A stretch of DNA of 64,000 bases from DTWD01 sp963662965 (GTDB taxonomy: Bacteria; Acidobacteriota; Vicinamibacteria; Vicinamibacterales; UBA8438), in contig OY759970.1 in NCBI GenBank assembly GCA_963662965.1, forward strand, positions 3,658,001 to 3,722,000, read 5' to 3'. The translations under genes and the position numbers were made by a program. Under the pieces are notes generated by a model. It had not been told where the DNA came from and searched no databases. It was given only the letters and a program-made list of their open reading frames with translations. This document shows positions 35,072 to 43,181 of the stretch, piece after piece. How positions within the stretch are numbered: position 1 is the stretch's first letter; each line of letters begins with the position of its first letter.

Positions 35072-35276
35072 GGGTGAGGGTGTTGCCGGAGCGATAACAG
35101 CCGTTGCCCGGGAACCCTGAGGAAAATCCGACGGTTAGTGTCCATCCCCCCTTGATTCCCTCATTCTCTGGTCGGTTCGCCCGTTTTTTCAGTCCTTCTA
35201 ATCCGAAGATGAACAGGCCACCGGCCTGTACGTACTTGAAAGTTTGTAACTACTTGATCAGTACTACTTGTACGTG

Positions 35277-35366
35277 GTGCCCATGTTTAACCGATAGTTT
35301 TACCCAGCCAGTACCCCTGTTTAACCGATAGGTCGGCCGTACGTGGTACCCCTGTTTAACCGATGG
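35277..35366 (+). repeat. Three iteron-like repeats
   Basis: GTRCCCMTGTTTAACCGATRG occurs at 35277-35297, 35311-35331 and 35346-35366, starts 34 and 35 nt apart (about 3.3 helical turns, same face). TACTTG is repeated three times just upstream (35234-35270). AT-richer than surroundings. Such arrays bind plasmid Rep proteins or phage regulators; no rep gene is in the window. Confidence 0.6.
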
Positions 35367-35428
35367 AAAACTTCTAAAACCACAGACTTTTGTGGAAATC
35401 TCTGGTCGAGGCGAGTCAAGCCCATTCC

Positions 35429-36828
35429 TAGTTGAAACTCTCCGCGGCTCCTGATTGCTTACGCGGCTTTCTTCGTCGACGTCGTCGTGTCGATCTTCAG
35501 CTCTCGCTTCAATGCGTCACGAAGCCTGGGCAGGTGCCGGTAGCCCATCACCTTGCGCAGGCGTGGCTCGATGTCCAGGAGCGCAGTGGCCAGCCAGCGA
35601 TGGCGTTGACTCGAGTTCTGCCAGTGATCGACCTTCGCACAGCGCTCCTCAATGAGCGCGTTGATGGACTCGAGGCCATTCGTCGTCTTCAGCGACCGGC
35701 CCAGCACACCGTACACCCCGAGGCGATGCAACGTCAGGGTCTCGTCGAGGCCTTCCGCCAGACTGCCGGCCGCGGATTGGTTCCGATCCTCCAGCTCATG
35801 CTGGAGCGACTGGAGGGCGGCGAGGGCCTCGTCGTACTCCGGACGGTTGTAGGCGCGCTGGAGACGCTGCCGCCACACCGGCTGCTCACGCTTGGCCACG
35901 TCACTCACCACGTTCTCGCGCTTGTGCCACTGACACCGTTGCACTAGGGCGCGGTGGCGGAAAGCGTGTCGCACAGCCGCCCGGAGCCCCTTGCCGCCAT
36001 CCACGATCACCAGCAGCCCCTGGGAAACATCGAGGCCCCGCTCGACCAAGGACCGGAGGAACGGGGTCAACACCTGCTCGTTCTCGGTGCCCGTCTCGAC
36101 GAAGCCCAGGAACCGTTTGTCCCCCGTCATCGTGATGCCCAGCGCGACGACCATCGTCGACTCGGCGAACGTCTTGCCGTCCAGCACCAGGGCCACAACG
36201 TCCTCCCCGGAGAGGTCCCGCTCCTGGAGTTCGCGGAATTTCGTCGCGCTGGCCTGAATGAACGCACGGGACACCGTCGACCCCGACAGGCCGATCGCCC
36301 CGGGAATCGCCTCGGCGGCCGCCGCGTAGTTGCGGCACGAGATCCCATACAGCACGCGCCGCAGCAACAGGTCATTGACGGCGCGATCGCCATGCAGCGC
36401 CTCGTACGACCGCAGTGGAATCTCGCGCTCCGTGACATGGCGAATCCGGGGCACGCGAATCGGCACGCGCTGGCCGGCCAACCCGACCGTCCCGGGGTTG
36501 CTGCCATGACGGCGCCCGCCGACTGACGGGGCTTTGCGGGCGTAGCGCTCGCCAGCCAACGCTGTCACTTCCTCGTCGAGCAACTCCTCGATGTGCATCA
36601 AGCCCAGCGGAACCAACGACCGGATCAACTCCACCTTGGCATCGACCTCCAGTTCGGCGTACTCCTCTCGGTCGATGACGTCGACCGCGCCCAACGTGTG
36701 ACCTTTCTTGCGCTTCCTGACCGATCGTAGGACACTGCTCATCTCGGCTCCTTTCTCTCGTGGGCTGATGTCCGTCTTCTCAAACGTCATCAAACCACAG
36801 GGTTTGGAGCCGCTTCAATTTCCAACTA
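35429..36828 (-). mobile_element. IS256-family element, second subgroup
   Basis: Ends TAGTTGAAACTCTCCGCGGC (35429) and, in complement, TAGTTGGAAATTGAAGCGGC (36828) are imperfect inverted repeats. The right border lies 8 nt from the stop of the split propeller gene. No target duplication found. Confidence 0.7.
35459..36793 (-). CDS. IS256-family transposase
   Basis: 444 residues, intact. D in VALVLDGKTFAESTMVVALG, second D in GLLVIVDGGKGLRAAVRHAF, C/H motif ALVQRCQWHKRENVV, E in LKTTNGLESINALIEERCAK. The lysine-rich C-terminus (KIDTTTSTKKAA) is typical. Belongs to a subgroup with a long N-terminal lead (MMTFEKTDISPREKGAEMSS); ATG 36739 (MSSVLRSV) after a purine-rich stretch is an alternative start. 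Confidence 0.9.
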   Translation of the reverse strand: MMTFEKTDISPREKGAEMSSVLRSVRKRKKGHTLGAVDVIDREEYAELEVDAKVELIRSLVPLGLMHIEELLDEEVTALAGERYARKAPSVGGRRHGSNPGTVGLAGQRVPIRVPRIRHVTEREIPLRSYEALHGDRAVNDLLLRRVLYGISCRNYAAAAEAIPGAIGLSGSTVSRAFIQASATKFRELQERDLSGEDVVALVLDGKTFAESTMVVALGITMTGDKRFLGFVETGTENEQVLTPFLRSLVERGLDVSQGLLVIVDGGKGLRAAVRHAFRHRALVQRCQWHKRENVVSDVAKREQPVWRQRLQRAYNRPEYDEALAALQSLQHELEDRNQSAAGSLAEGLDETLTLHRLGVYGVLGRSLKTTNGLESINALIEERCAKVDHWQNSSQRHRWLATALLDIEPRLRKVMGYRHLPRLRDALKRELKIDTTTSTKKAA

Positions 36829-36836
36829 AGTTTCGC

Positions 36837-37055
36837 TCACACTCTCTCGAGCATCACTCTAAACGCATAGTCCCCATCATTCAGTGCGATAGTGTCTATC
36901 AAGTTCCACTGGGCGTCAAAAACAGAAATGAAACTCGGACCGAGTTCCCTATACTCCTCTCCAGGGGGGCGGATCGAGTTACTTACGCAGGCATCTGCCC
37001 CGCTGACTATTGATCCGTGGATGCCCGGAGCGATCTCCTGGGTATAGCCCACGCG
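36837..37055 (-). pseudogene. Beta-propeller lipoprotein gene, 3' part (split by IS3)
   Basis: After removing the IS3 element and one ACGT, codons continue from LWVVRR to RVGYTQEIAPGIHGSIVSGA, then FISVFDAQWNLIDTIALNDG and DYAFRVMLERV with the native stop at 36837. The restored protein has 466 residues. As it stands, this part has no start. Confidence 0.7.
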
Positions 37056-37120
37056 ACGTCCCCCCCATTTTGAGTAGCACTTCGGTTGAGAGTCCGATCA
37101 TCCGGAAAGGGAGATCGGAC

Positions 37121-37384
37121 GTGAAGAAGCGATTTACGGAAGCGCAGATCATCGGGTTCCTGCGGGAGACCGAGGCAGGCCTCCCGGTGAAGGACCTGTG
37201 CCGCCGGCACGGCTTCTCGGAGGCCAGTTACTACCTCTGGCGGAGCAAGTTCGGCGGGATGAGCGTCTCGGACGCGAAGCGCCTGAAAGAGCTTGAAACC
37301 GAAAACGGCCGGCTCAAGAAGCTCTTGGCGGAATCGCAGCTCGAGATCGAGGTGACCCGCGAGGTGCTGCGAAAAAAATGGTGA
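37121..37384 (+). CDS. IS3 OrfA
   Basis: 87 residues from GTG 37121 (VKKRFTEAQIIGFLRETEAG), with AAAGGGAG upstream. HTH (VKDLCRRHGFSEASYYLWRS) and coiled coil (AKRLKELETENGRLKKLLAE). Ends at AAAAAAATGGTGA, where OrfB begins in the -1 frame; the seven-A run is a standard slippery site. Confidence 0.88.
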   Translation: MKKRFTEAQIIGFLRETEAGLPVKDLCRRHGFSEASYYLWRSKFGGMSVSDAKRLKELETENGRLKKLLAESQLEIEVTREVLRKKW

Positions 37385-38226
37385 CCGCACCGGTTCGACG
37401 GGAGGTGGTGCGGGAGATGGTCGCGCGGGGCCTCAGCGAGCGCAGGGCCCTGACCGTGGGGCAGATGAGCGCGTCGGCCTTCCGGTACGTGCCAAGGCCC
37501 GATGGCAATGCGGTCGTCCGGGATCGGATCGTTGACCTGGCGCAGCGACATCGACGCTATGGGGCCGGGATGATCTATCTGAAGCTGCGGCAGGCCGGCC
37601 ACGTCATCAATCACAAACGGGTCGATCGCCTGTACACGGAGGCCCGGCTCCAGTTGAAGCGCCGTCGACGCAAGAAGATCCCGAGAGCCGACCGCCAGCC
37701 ACTGGTGCGCCCCGAGCGTCGCAACCAGGTCTGGTCCGCGGACTTCGTCTTCGATCGCACGGCGGATGGGCGGGTCATGAAGTGCCTGACCATTGTCGAC
37801 GACGCCACCCATGAGGCCGTGGCGATCGTCCCGGCGCGGGCCTTCGGGGGACTGCCGGTCACCCGCGTCCTGGACCGCCTGGCGATCACCAGTGGACTTC
37901 CGCAGATTCTCCGCACGGACAACGGGAAGGAGTTCTGCGGTCGCGCGATGCTCACATGGGCGCACACGCAGGGGCTGACCCTGCGTCTCATTGAACCCGG
38001 CAAGCCGAACCAGAACGCCTACATCGAGTCCTTCAACGGGCGCTTCCGCGACGAATGCCTGAACGAACACTGGTTTACGACCCTGGCCCACGCCCAGGCC
38101 CTGATCGAAGCGTGGCGCTGTGAATACAACGAGGAGCGACCGAAGAAGGGTTTGGGCGGGCTGACGCCAGCCCTCTACGCGAAGCAACTGGCCGCGGAAA
38201 GCAGTACAGTCACCCCCGGACTCTAA
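37378..38226 (+). CDS. IS3 OrfB (DDE integrase)
   Basis: 282 residues. HTH_21-like part (RRYGAGMIYLKLRQAGHVIN), then rve core: D in QVWSADFVFDRTADG, D in ILRTDNGKEFCGRAMLTWAH, E in NQNAYIESFNGRFRDECLNE. In the -1 frame relative to OrfA, so OrfAB would arise by -1 frameshifting. Intact; likely recently active given the clean insertion. Confidence 0.92.
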   Translation: MVTAPVRREVVREMVARGLSERRALTVGQMSASAFRYVPRPDGNAVVRDRIVDLAQRHRRYGAGMIYLKLRQAGHVINHKRVDRLYTEARLQLKRRRRKKIPRADRQPLVRPERRNQVWSADFVFDRTADGRVMKCLTIVDDATHEAVAIVPARAFGGLPVTRVLDRLAITSGLPQILRTDNGKEFCGRAMLTWAHTQGLTLRLIEPGKPNQNAYIESFNGRFRDECLNEHWFTTLAHAQALIEAWRCEYNEERPKKGLGGLTPALYAKQLAAESSTVTPGL

Positions 38227-38256
38227 AGCCGACCGCTACTCAAGGCGGGGGGACGT

Positions 38257-39434
38257 CGCACGACCCACAGATGATGCTCTTCGTTCCAATCTGCCCCAGT
38301 GGGGAAGTAGACATCCAGATCAGCGTCAGTGATTACACGAGTTGAACCTTGAATCAAGCTCAGGTCATCTGCTTTGATTGTGAAGGTGTGGATATTGGAC
38401 GGATCCGAGTTTCCGTAGTCCTTATTGGGGCTGAAAATTTGCAGCCGGTCTTCAAGCGTGCCCATTGTGCCTTGAGGTAGATGCACGATCGACGTCCCAG
38501 TAACAAAGGGGCCACCCTCAGGCTGGACGACTGCCTCTCCAACCACCTCAAGGCTTGCGTTCAGCTTGTAGAGTTGAGCACCCCAATCCGAAGGTCCACC
38601 GACCATGGGCTGATTGAAGAATTGCACGTACAGATAGGTGCCGTCGTTCGCAAACCCCATGTCCAAAAGGCGGTCCTCCAGGCGCTCGTCGCCTACTCGC
38701 GAAAGGCTCCCGTCGTCGAAAAGGTCGTCGAGGGGATTAAAGGATGTATCGAATCGAAGAATTCGGCCTTCCACCTCGCCTGGAACCGTCGTGACCATGA
38801 AGATGGTGTCATTCATGACAGTGAATTTGTGATCGCCTAGATCTCCGGCGGTCTGCTGGGTGGGCCGAAATATGCTCCCCGCCACGGTGACATCGATGAC
38901 CTGGCTTTCGGCACGCACTGGTACCAACTCACGGTTGAGTTCCTGAAAGTAGAGAGACTTCCCTTGACAGAATTCATCGAACCCCGCGAGTTGGTATGTG
39001 ATGAGCACCCGATCCTCCCCTACGAGCATTACGTCAGCAAAGACAGCGCGGCCTCGGTCGGCGGTATGGAGAGGTCGTACAGGACCCACTCGGTTGATCT
39101 CGACGACGCTCCCCCCGTGGCCGAGAGTGGGGACTGGCGGTAGTATCGGCTTGATCACCTTGCGTTGGGCGACGACACGTTCGCGCTCCTCTCTAATCAC
39201 TTCCTCGACTGTCAGTTGGAACCACTTGTCGACCAACGCCTGGCCCTGTGGGGTGTCAAGGCCGGCACCGTACCTGGTTCCGAGGCTGTATTGCGACGCG
39301 GCATCCCGCTCCTCTCCACGCACACGTACGTAGGCAAACTCTTCGGCCGTTAGTTCCTGCTGCACGTAGATCGGCACACTGCACGCTGTGATGGCAACCG
39401 TGACCGCGATGAAGCGTACGTCGCGACCGGGCAT
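38257..39434 (-). pseudogene. Beta-propeller lipoprotein-like gene, 5' part (split by IS3)
   Basis: Start ATG 39434 follows a strong GGAAGGAAG site and opens with a signal sequence (FIAVTVAITACSVPIYVQQE). The body shows propeller-like repeats (ITYQLAGFDEFCQGKSLYFQ, HKFTVMNDTIFMVTTVPGEV, LQIFSPNKDYGNSD). Function unknown. The IS3 interrupts it after LWVV. A longer in-frame start at 39506 adds a kinase-like leader, treated separately. Confidence 0.65.
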
Positions 39435-39443
39435 AGACTTCCT

Positions 39444-39506
39444 TCCTTCGCCGATCTTGCCTGTGACCTCGTAGACGCCGAGCCGGGTGCCGGGACCGAG
39501 GGACAT
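39444..39506 (-). pseudogene. N-terminal leader of a Pkn-type Ser/Thr kinase, vestigial
   Basis: In frame upstream of the propeller gene, the codons read MSLGPGTRLGVYEVTGKIGE. This is the standard opening of Acidobacteria-type Ser/Thr kinases (GTRLG-YEV---IG-G), and it ends before the glycine loop is complete. The real propeller start lies 10 nt after it. Confidence 0.5.
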
Positions 39507-39550
39507 GGTGCGGCCCTCATCCTACCGCTGGCTGGCAGGGGGTTCAATGC

Positions 39551-39610
39551 GCGGCGCGGCGGGCGGTTCAACGGGGACGGGGGCTAGTTACGTGGGTGCG
39601 CGGCGTCCCA
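39551..39610 (+). repeat. GGTTCAACGGGGA dispersed repeat, copy A
   Basis: Related blocks occur at 39551-39610, 41861-41879, 41982-42027 and 42603-42630. A and C share GGTTCAACGGGGACGGGG and, after a variable part, GCGCGGCGT; A and D share GCGGCGCGGCGGGCGGT. The rest of 39507-39876 shows no gene. Confidence 0.55.
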
Positions 39611-39876
39611 CTCACGCGACAGCTTCTGGCCTTCGGCGCGTTGCTGCGAGGTCTCACCCTGCACGTTCCTATTCACACACGGTACCGTCATTGTCGCGGT
39701 CGGTCATATAGCGATACGCGGGGTGGCCACGCCTCACGCGGGCGCGCGGTTTGACGACCTAACTGACGACCTAGCGAATGGACATCGCTGGATGCGCGTG
39801 GACCCTGCGGACAGCAACGCCCAGAGAACCGGACGTTGTATGCCCGGATGGACACCGTCGGACGGGTTAGCGTCGA

Positions 39877-39993
39877 ACTCTTAATCTGCGGGTTCCCGGT
39901 TCGAGTCCGGGGCGGCTCACCACTTTTTCCTAACACAATCGGCAAACCGTGCGGGTGCGACAGGCATCCGTCCCTCCAGAATGCCGGTGTGTT
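39877..39993 (+). repeat. tRNA-Lys 3'-half duplication (117 bp, inverted copy)
   Basis: From the anticodon loop (ACTCTTAATCTGCGGG) through the T-arm, acceptor 3' strand, CCA and 41 nt or more beyond, this equals the complement of 42685-42801 at 116 of 117 positions. The 5' half of the tRNA is absent. Resembles an attachment-site duplication, but in inverted orientation. Confidence 0.85.
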
Positions 39994-40036
39994 CCAAATC
40001 ACTGGGCCTTGTCGCTCAGGAGCCGACGCGCGCCGT

Positions 40037-41029
40037 TTACGGCGTCAGAAAGCCCTTTGGCATCTTGGCCGCAATTGTGAAGTGCGGGTCGACGACCTGG
40101 ACGACCTCGTATTCCATCGCGTGCCCCATGAGGAGCGACGACCCTCGTTCGTCGTACCCGTAGTCGGCCATCAGCCATCGCTGCAGCTCCGTGGTCGCAT
40201 GCTGGAGAGCTTGGAGAAGTGGTCGGGCGCTTCCCAGGACAATGATGGCGTCCTCGGTTTCGATTCGCGGCCACCCGATCTGGCTGTCCTTGATCAGGTC
40301 GACGGAGAACTCGACATCCATCGAGACCTCGAGCGCGTTGCCGAGCACCTCACCCTCGCCCTGGCGCACGTGACCGTCACCGATGAAGAGCAGCGCGCCA
40401 GGTTCAAAGACCGGCAACATCACGCTCACACCAGCGACCATCCCGAAGTAGTCGAGGTTGCCGCCGAACTCCCCGGGGGTCGCCGTCCACACCGCTTCTT
40501 TGCGCGGCGGCGCGACGCCGACGCACCCGAGCATCGGCCTGAACGGAATCTCGATCCCCTGGTCCCGCAACGCGGGCGTCGACGGTCTCGCCACACGGGC
40601 CACGGTGTCCACGTCCCACCGCTCTGACTGCCGCTCCCGTTCGCCCTGGTAGCGCAGGAACGACGGGTCCGCTGCGTACGGTGCCAGCACGGTGCTGGAG
40701 AACGCCCAGTCGCGGTTTGGCTCGATCCTCTCAAGTCGTACGACGAGGACATCGCCCGGTTCCGCTCCCTCGACGTAGAACGGGCCGATCTGCGGGTTGG
40801 GTCCCTGGGCGACCTGGTCCCCGTTCCAGTCCCCTCCCGCGGCATCGATCGTCTTCGTGACGACGCGATCGCCAGGTCTAATACGAAGCGCCGGCGGATG
40901 CGCAAAGGAGAAGGTGTTGTAGTACTCGGTGGCCTCGAACTGGTGCGTCGTCTGCGCCGATAACGGCGCGCAGACAGCGGTCACCGCGAGCGCCGCGAGG
41001 AGTCGGTGCGCGTCGGTCGGACGGATCAT
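40037..41029 (-). CDS. Acetamidase/formamidase family protein, exported
   Basis: 330 residues. Signal peptide 1-25 (LLAALAVTAVCAPLSAQ). FmdA/AmdA motifs: LRIRPGDRVVTKTIDAAGGD (metal Asp), NPQIGPFYVEGAEPGDVLVV, GCVGVAPP, TPGEFGGNLD and LFIGDGHVRQGEGEV. Hydrolyses short amides to ammonia and the acid; the signal peptide implies a periplasmic form, common in Acidobacteria-like genomes. Frame intact. Neighbours are the tRNA-Lys duplication and a decayed secreted-protein gene, so no operon is apparent. Confidence 0.85.
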   Translation of the reverse strand: MIRPTDAHRLLAALAVTAVCAPLSAQTTHQFEATEYYNTFSFAHPPALRIRPGDRVVTKTIDAAGGDWNGDQVAQGPNPQIGPFYVEGAEPGDVLVVRLERIEPNRDWAFSSTVLAPYAADPSFLRYQGERERQSERWDVDTVARVARPSTPALRDQGIEIPFRPMLGCVGVAPPRKEAVWTATPGEFGGNLDYFGMVAGVSVMLPVFEPGALLFIGDGHVRQGEGEVLGNALEVSMDVEFSVDLIKDSQIGWPRIETEDAIIVLGSARPLLQALQHATTELQRWLMADYGYDERGSSLLMGHAMEYEVVQVVDPHFTIAAKMPKGFLTP

Positions 41030-41142
41030 GAGGCTCGCTCCTATCAGCCGCGTCGTCGTGCCAGAGACGGGAACCCACGCTCAGGACCACTGGCCGCCTC
41101 GGAGTTGTGGGATCGACGAGTCGGTGGGATTATAGCGACCTC

Positions 41143-41866
41143 TCAGACCGATTCAGGCAGGAGGCCGGACATGCATCCGCCTATCGATCGTACTCTGCTC
41201 CAGCGCCTGGCTGCGGCCGCGGCGATTGACGCTCCGCATAGGGCGCGGTGGCGGTCAGTGGCGTGGACGAAGCTGACCGAGAATACTATTCGTTCCTCGC
41301 ACGCGTACTCGTAGAGCGGCTCCTCGTTCCGCGTCATCAGCACCTCGGCGGTCCAGGGCCCCGTCCAGGTCGTCGGGTCGCTGACGGTGAACTCATACAG
41401 GAGGGTGTCGGCGTCGACCCGCGTGAACCGCTCGACCAGATGCAGGTTGGCGCTCGATCCCCCGAGGGAGGTCTCGCGCAGGAAATTCCGCGTCTCGACG
41501 ACCAGCGTGTCGCCGTCCCAGCTCGCCCGCGAGTCGCCGACCCACTGGCGGAGGTCGGCCGGTAGGTGCGAGCGCCCGTCCAGCGGGATGATGCGCGCGT
41601 TGTGGACCATCTCGTTGAGGATGACCACGTGGTCGGCTGTCTGGAACAGCTGCATGTTGTTGTTGTAGGCGCTCGGCGTCATCGGTGGCCCCGAGTTGAA
41701 GCCGAGCAGGCAGCGCTCAGAGATACCGCGATCCTCGGGGCCATGCGCATGCCGTCCCTGCAGGATTCGCTGCAGTTCCCTGCGGGCTTCGACCTTCGGC
41801 CGTACGGCAGGAATGCGCCCATTTGGCGGATCGACGACAAGTGACGTCCGCTGCTCGGCGAGCGGT
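41143..41866 (-). pseudogene. Truncated paralogue of the 62123 secreted protein
   Basis: Reads TSLVVDPPNGRIPAVRPKVE, CLLGFNSGPPMTPSAYNNNM, RIIPLDGRSHLPADLRQWVG and DSRASWDGDTLVVETRNFLR, colinear with the middle of the protein at 62123-63172. The N-terminal third is missing (repeat block B abuts at 41866). After YEYACEE the sequence changes to an unrelated 50-residue tail, so the C-terminus is lost too. Confidence 0.75.
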
Positions 41867-41908
41867 TCAACGGGGAGGGCTTGGATGCATCCCGTAGAGG
41901 ACGAGGAC

Positions 41909-41980
41909 GCACCCTCCGTCTGCGAGCCGGAGGGTGCAATGCGGGGGTAACTACTGACTTTTGTAACGGGTTACAAAAGT
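41909..41980 (-). terminator. Two hairpins after the 42007-42549 gene
   Basis: A palindrome with 11-bp arms ACTTTTGTAAC and GTTACAAAAGT (41957-41980), then a 10-bp stem GCACCCTCCG/CGGAGGGTGC (41909-41937), lie downstream of the minus-strand gene's stop. No clear U-run; could instead be recombination or regulatory sites. Confidence 0.4.
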
Positions 41981-42006
41981 GACGGTTCAACGGGGACGGG
42001 GTTTAG

Positions 42007-42549
42007 TCACGCGGGCGCGCGGCGTACCGCCCCACGAATCTTTCCTTCCCAGTCTCGAGGTCCTCGATAGACATCGAGGCCATTCTCGTGGCGTAGAAAT
42101 TCTAGAAGCTCTGATACTCGCCCTGTTTCGACAGACTTAAACTCGGCGCTTAGCGAACTGTCGTAGTCCCATCCATCGGGTGTTACGAGTTCCTGTATCT
42201 TGCTACCTGTCAGTCGGCAACCCATGAACATCTTGTGGTTATCGCCTCCGAGCGGTCCTCGCCAGCACTCAGCCCAATCACACGGGACCAGAAGGCCACT
42301 CTGCTGATCGGCCACAACGAGGTCTACTGCTTTTCCGTCCTCTTGATACTTAATACCGTGAATGGCGAGGGCATCCTCAAAAGCTTCAACATCGTCTGGT
42401 GTCATGAACCCGACTCGAATCAGTTCGCCATCAGCACACAGCGTTCGATTCGGCGGATCCGCCTCGAATGCCTCCCAGCCACCGGGATAGCGTTCGACAA
42501 CGGTTGTTGCCTTGATGACAACCGATAAGGCTTCGATTAGGACCGCCAT
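42007..42549 (-). CDS. Hypothetical cytoplasmic protein
   Basis: 180 residues from ATG 42549 (MAVLIEALSVVIKATTVVER). No family recognised. Mixed alpha/beta content with two parts: GELIRVGFMTPDDVEAFEDA (helix rich) and VDLVVADQQSGLLVPCDWAE, then FKSVETGRVSELLEFLRHEN at the end. No signal peptide or membrane segment. Lies within the segment bounded by the inverted tRNA-Lys repeats, with hairpins behind it, so it may be cargo of a former island. Frame intact. Confidence 0.5.
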   Translation of the reverse strand: MAVLIEALSVVIKATTVVERYPGGWEAFEADPPNRTLCADGELIRVGFMTPDDVEAFEDALAIHGIKYQEDGKAVDLVVADQQSGLLVPCDWAECWRGPLGGDNHKMFMGCRLTGSKIQELVTPDGWDYDSSLSAEFKSVETGRVSELLEFLRHENGLDVYRGPRDWEGKIRGAVRRAPA

Positions 42550-42684
42550 GGCCAACTCAGTTTCTCCGAACACAACACCGAACGGCGAGCTGTCTAGCCT
42601 GCCGCGGCGCGGCGGGCGGTCCAACGGTGGTGACTTTCGCCCCTCTGTACGCAGAGTAAAACCCGAACATTGGAACATTATTGA

Positions 42685-42801
42685 AACACACCGGTATTCT
42701 GGAGGGACGGATGCCTGTCGCACCCGCACGGTTTGCCGATTGTGTTAGGAAAAAGTGGTGAGCCGCCCCGGACTCGAACCGGGAACCCGCAGATTAAGAG
42801 T
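42685..42801 (-). repeat. 117-bp inverted repeat partner within tRNA-Lys
   Basis: The complement of 39877-39993 with one mismatch; runs from the tRNA anticodon loop past the 3' end into GTTAGGAAAAAG and 41 nt more. Together with 39877 it encloses a 2.7-kb segment (acetamidase, decayed paralogue, hypothetical gene). Confidence 0.85.
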
Positions 42802-42831
42802 CTGCTGCTCTGCCAGTTGAGCTAGCGGCCC
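42756..42831 (-). tRNA. tRNA-Lys (CTT)
   Basis: 76 nt including encoded CCA. Acceptor stem GGGCCGC/GCGGCTC, D-arm GCTCAACTGGCAGAGC, anticodon loop ACTCTTAAT with CTT, T-arm CCCGGTTCGAGTCCGGG. Followed on the minus strand by CTTTTTCC, a likely terminator. Its 3' half is duplicated at 39877. Confidence 0.96.
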
Positions 42832-42993
42832 ACTCGAGAGTGGCTGGTACGCCGACATCATCCATCGCCGCCGCCGCCAAATCATAGGGGCGTACCGGCC
42901 GGGAGGTCAACAGGATCAGCGGCGGCGATCGCGTGAAACAGCGGCTAACGTTAGTGACGTTGTCGCAACGCGTCGCGGGTTGACGGGAGTGCA

Positions 42994-43070
42994 TGGCGCG
43001 CCCGGCAGGATTCGAACCTGCGGCCTTTCGCTCCGGAGGCGAACGCTCTATCCAGCTGAGCTACGGGCGC
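42994..43070 (-). tRNA. tRNA-Arg (CCG)
   Basis: 77 nt with CCA. Acceptor GCGCCCG/CGGGCGC, D-arm GCTCAGCTGGATAGAGC, anticodon CCG in CGCCTCCGGAGCG, T-arm with GGTTCGAATCC. Confidence 0.96.
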
Positions 43071-43076
43071 TCTGGT

Positions 43077-43153
43077 TGGCGCGCCCGGAGGGATTTGAAC
43101 CCCCGACCTACGGGTTCGAAGCCCGGCGCTCTATCCAGCTGAGCTACAGGCGC
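43077..43153 (-). tRNA. tRNA-Arg (TCG)
   Basis: 77 nt with CCA. Acceptor GCGCCTG/CGGGCGC, anticodon TCG in GGGCTTCGAACCC, T-arm GGGGGTTCAAATCCCTC. Six nt from the tRNA-Arg(CCG); the two are probably cotranscribed. Confidence 0.96.
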
Positions 43154-43181
43154 GCGAGCGGAGATCTTAACACGCGGGCGT

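Larger units (their letters stand above)
37060..38252 (+). mobile_element. IS3-family element with ACGT target duplication
   Basis: Ends CCCCCCCATTTTGAGTAGC (37060) and, in complement, CCCCCCGCCTTGAGTAGC (38252). ACGT flanks both sides (37056-37059 and 38253-38256). 1193 bp. Removing it restores an open frame in the host gene, supporting these borders. Confidence 0.9.

Noticed and set aside
35230..35366. CRISPR array
   Set aside because: Only three units, repeat 21 bp and spacers 13-14 bp, no cas genes; iteron-like layout fits better.
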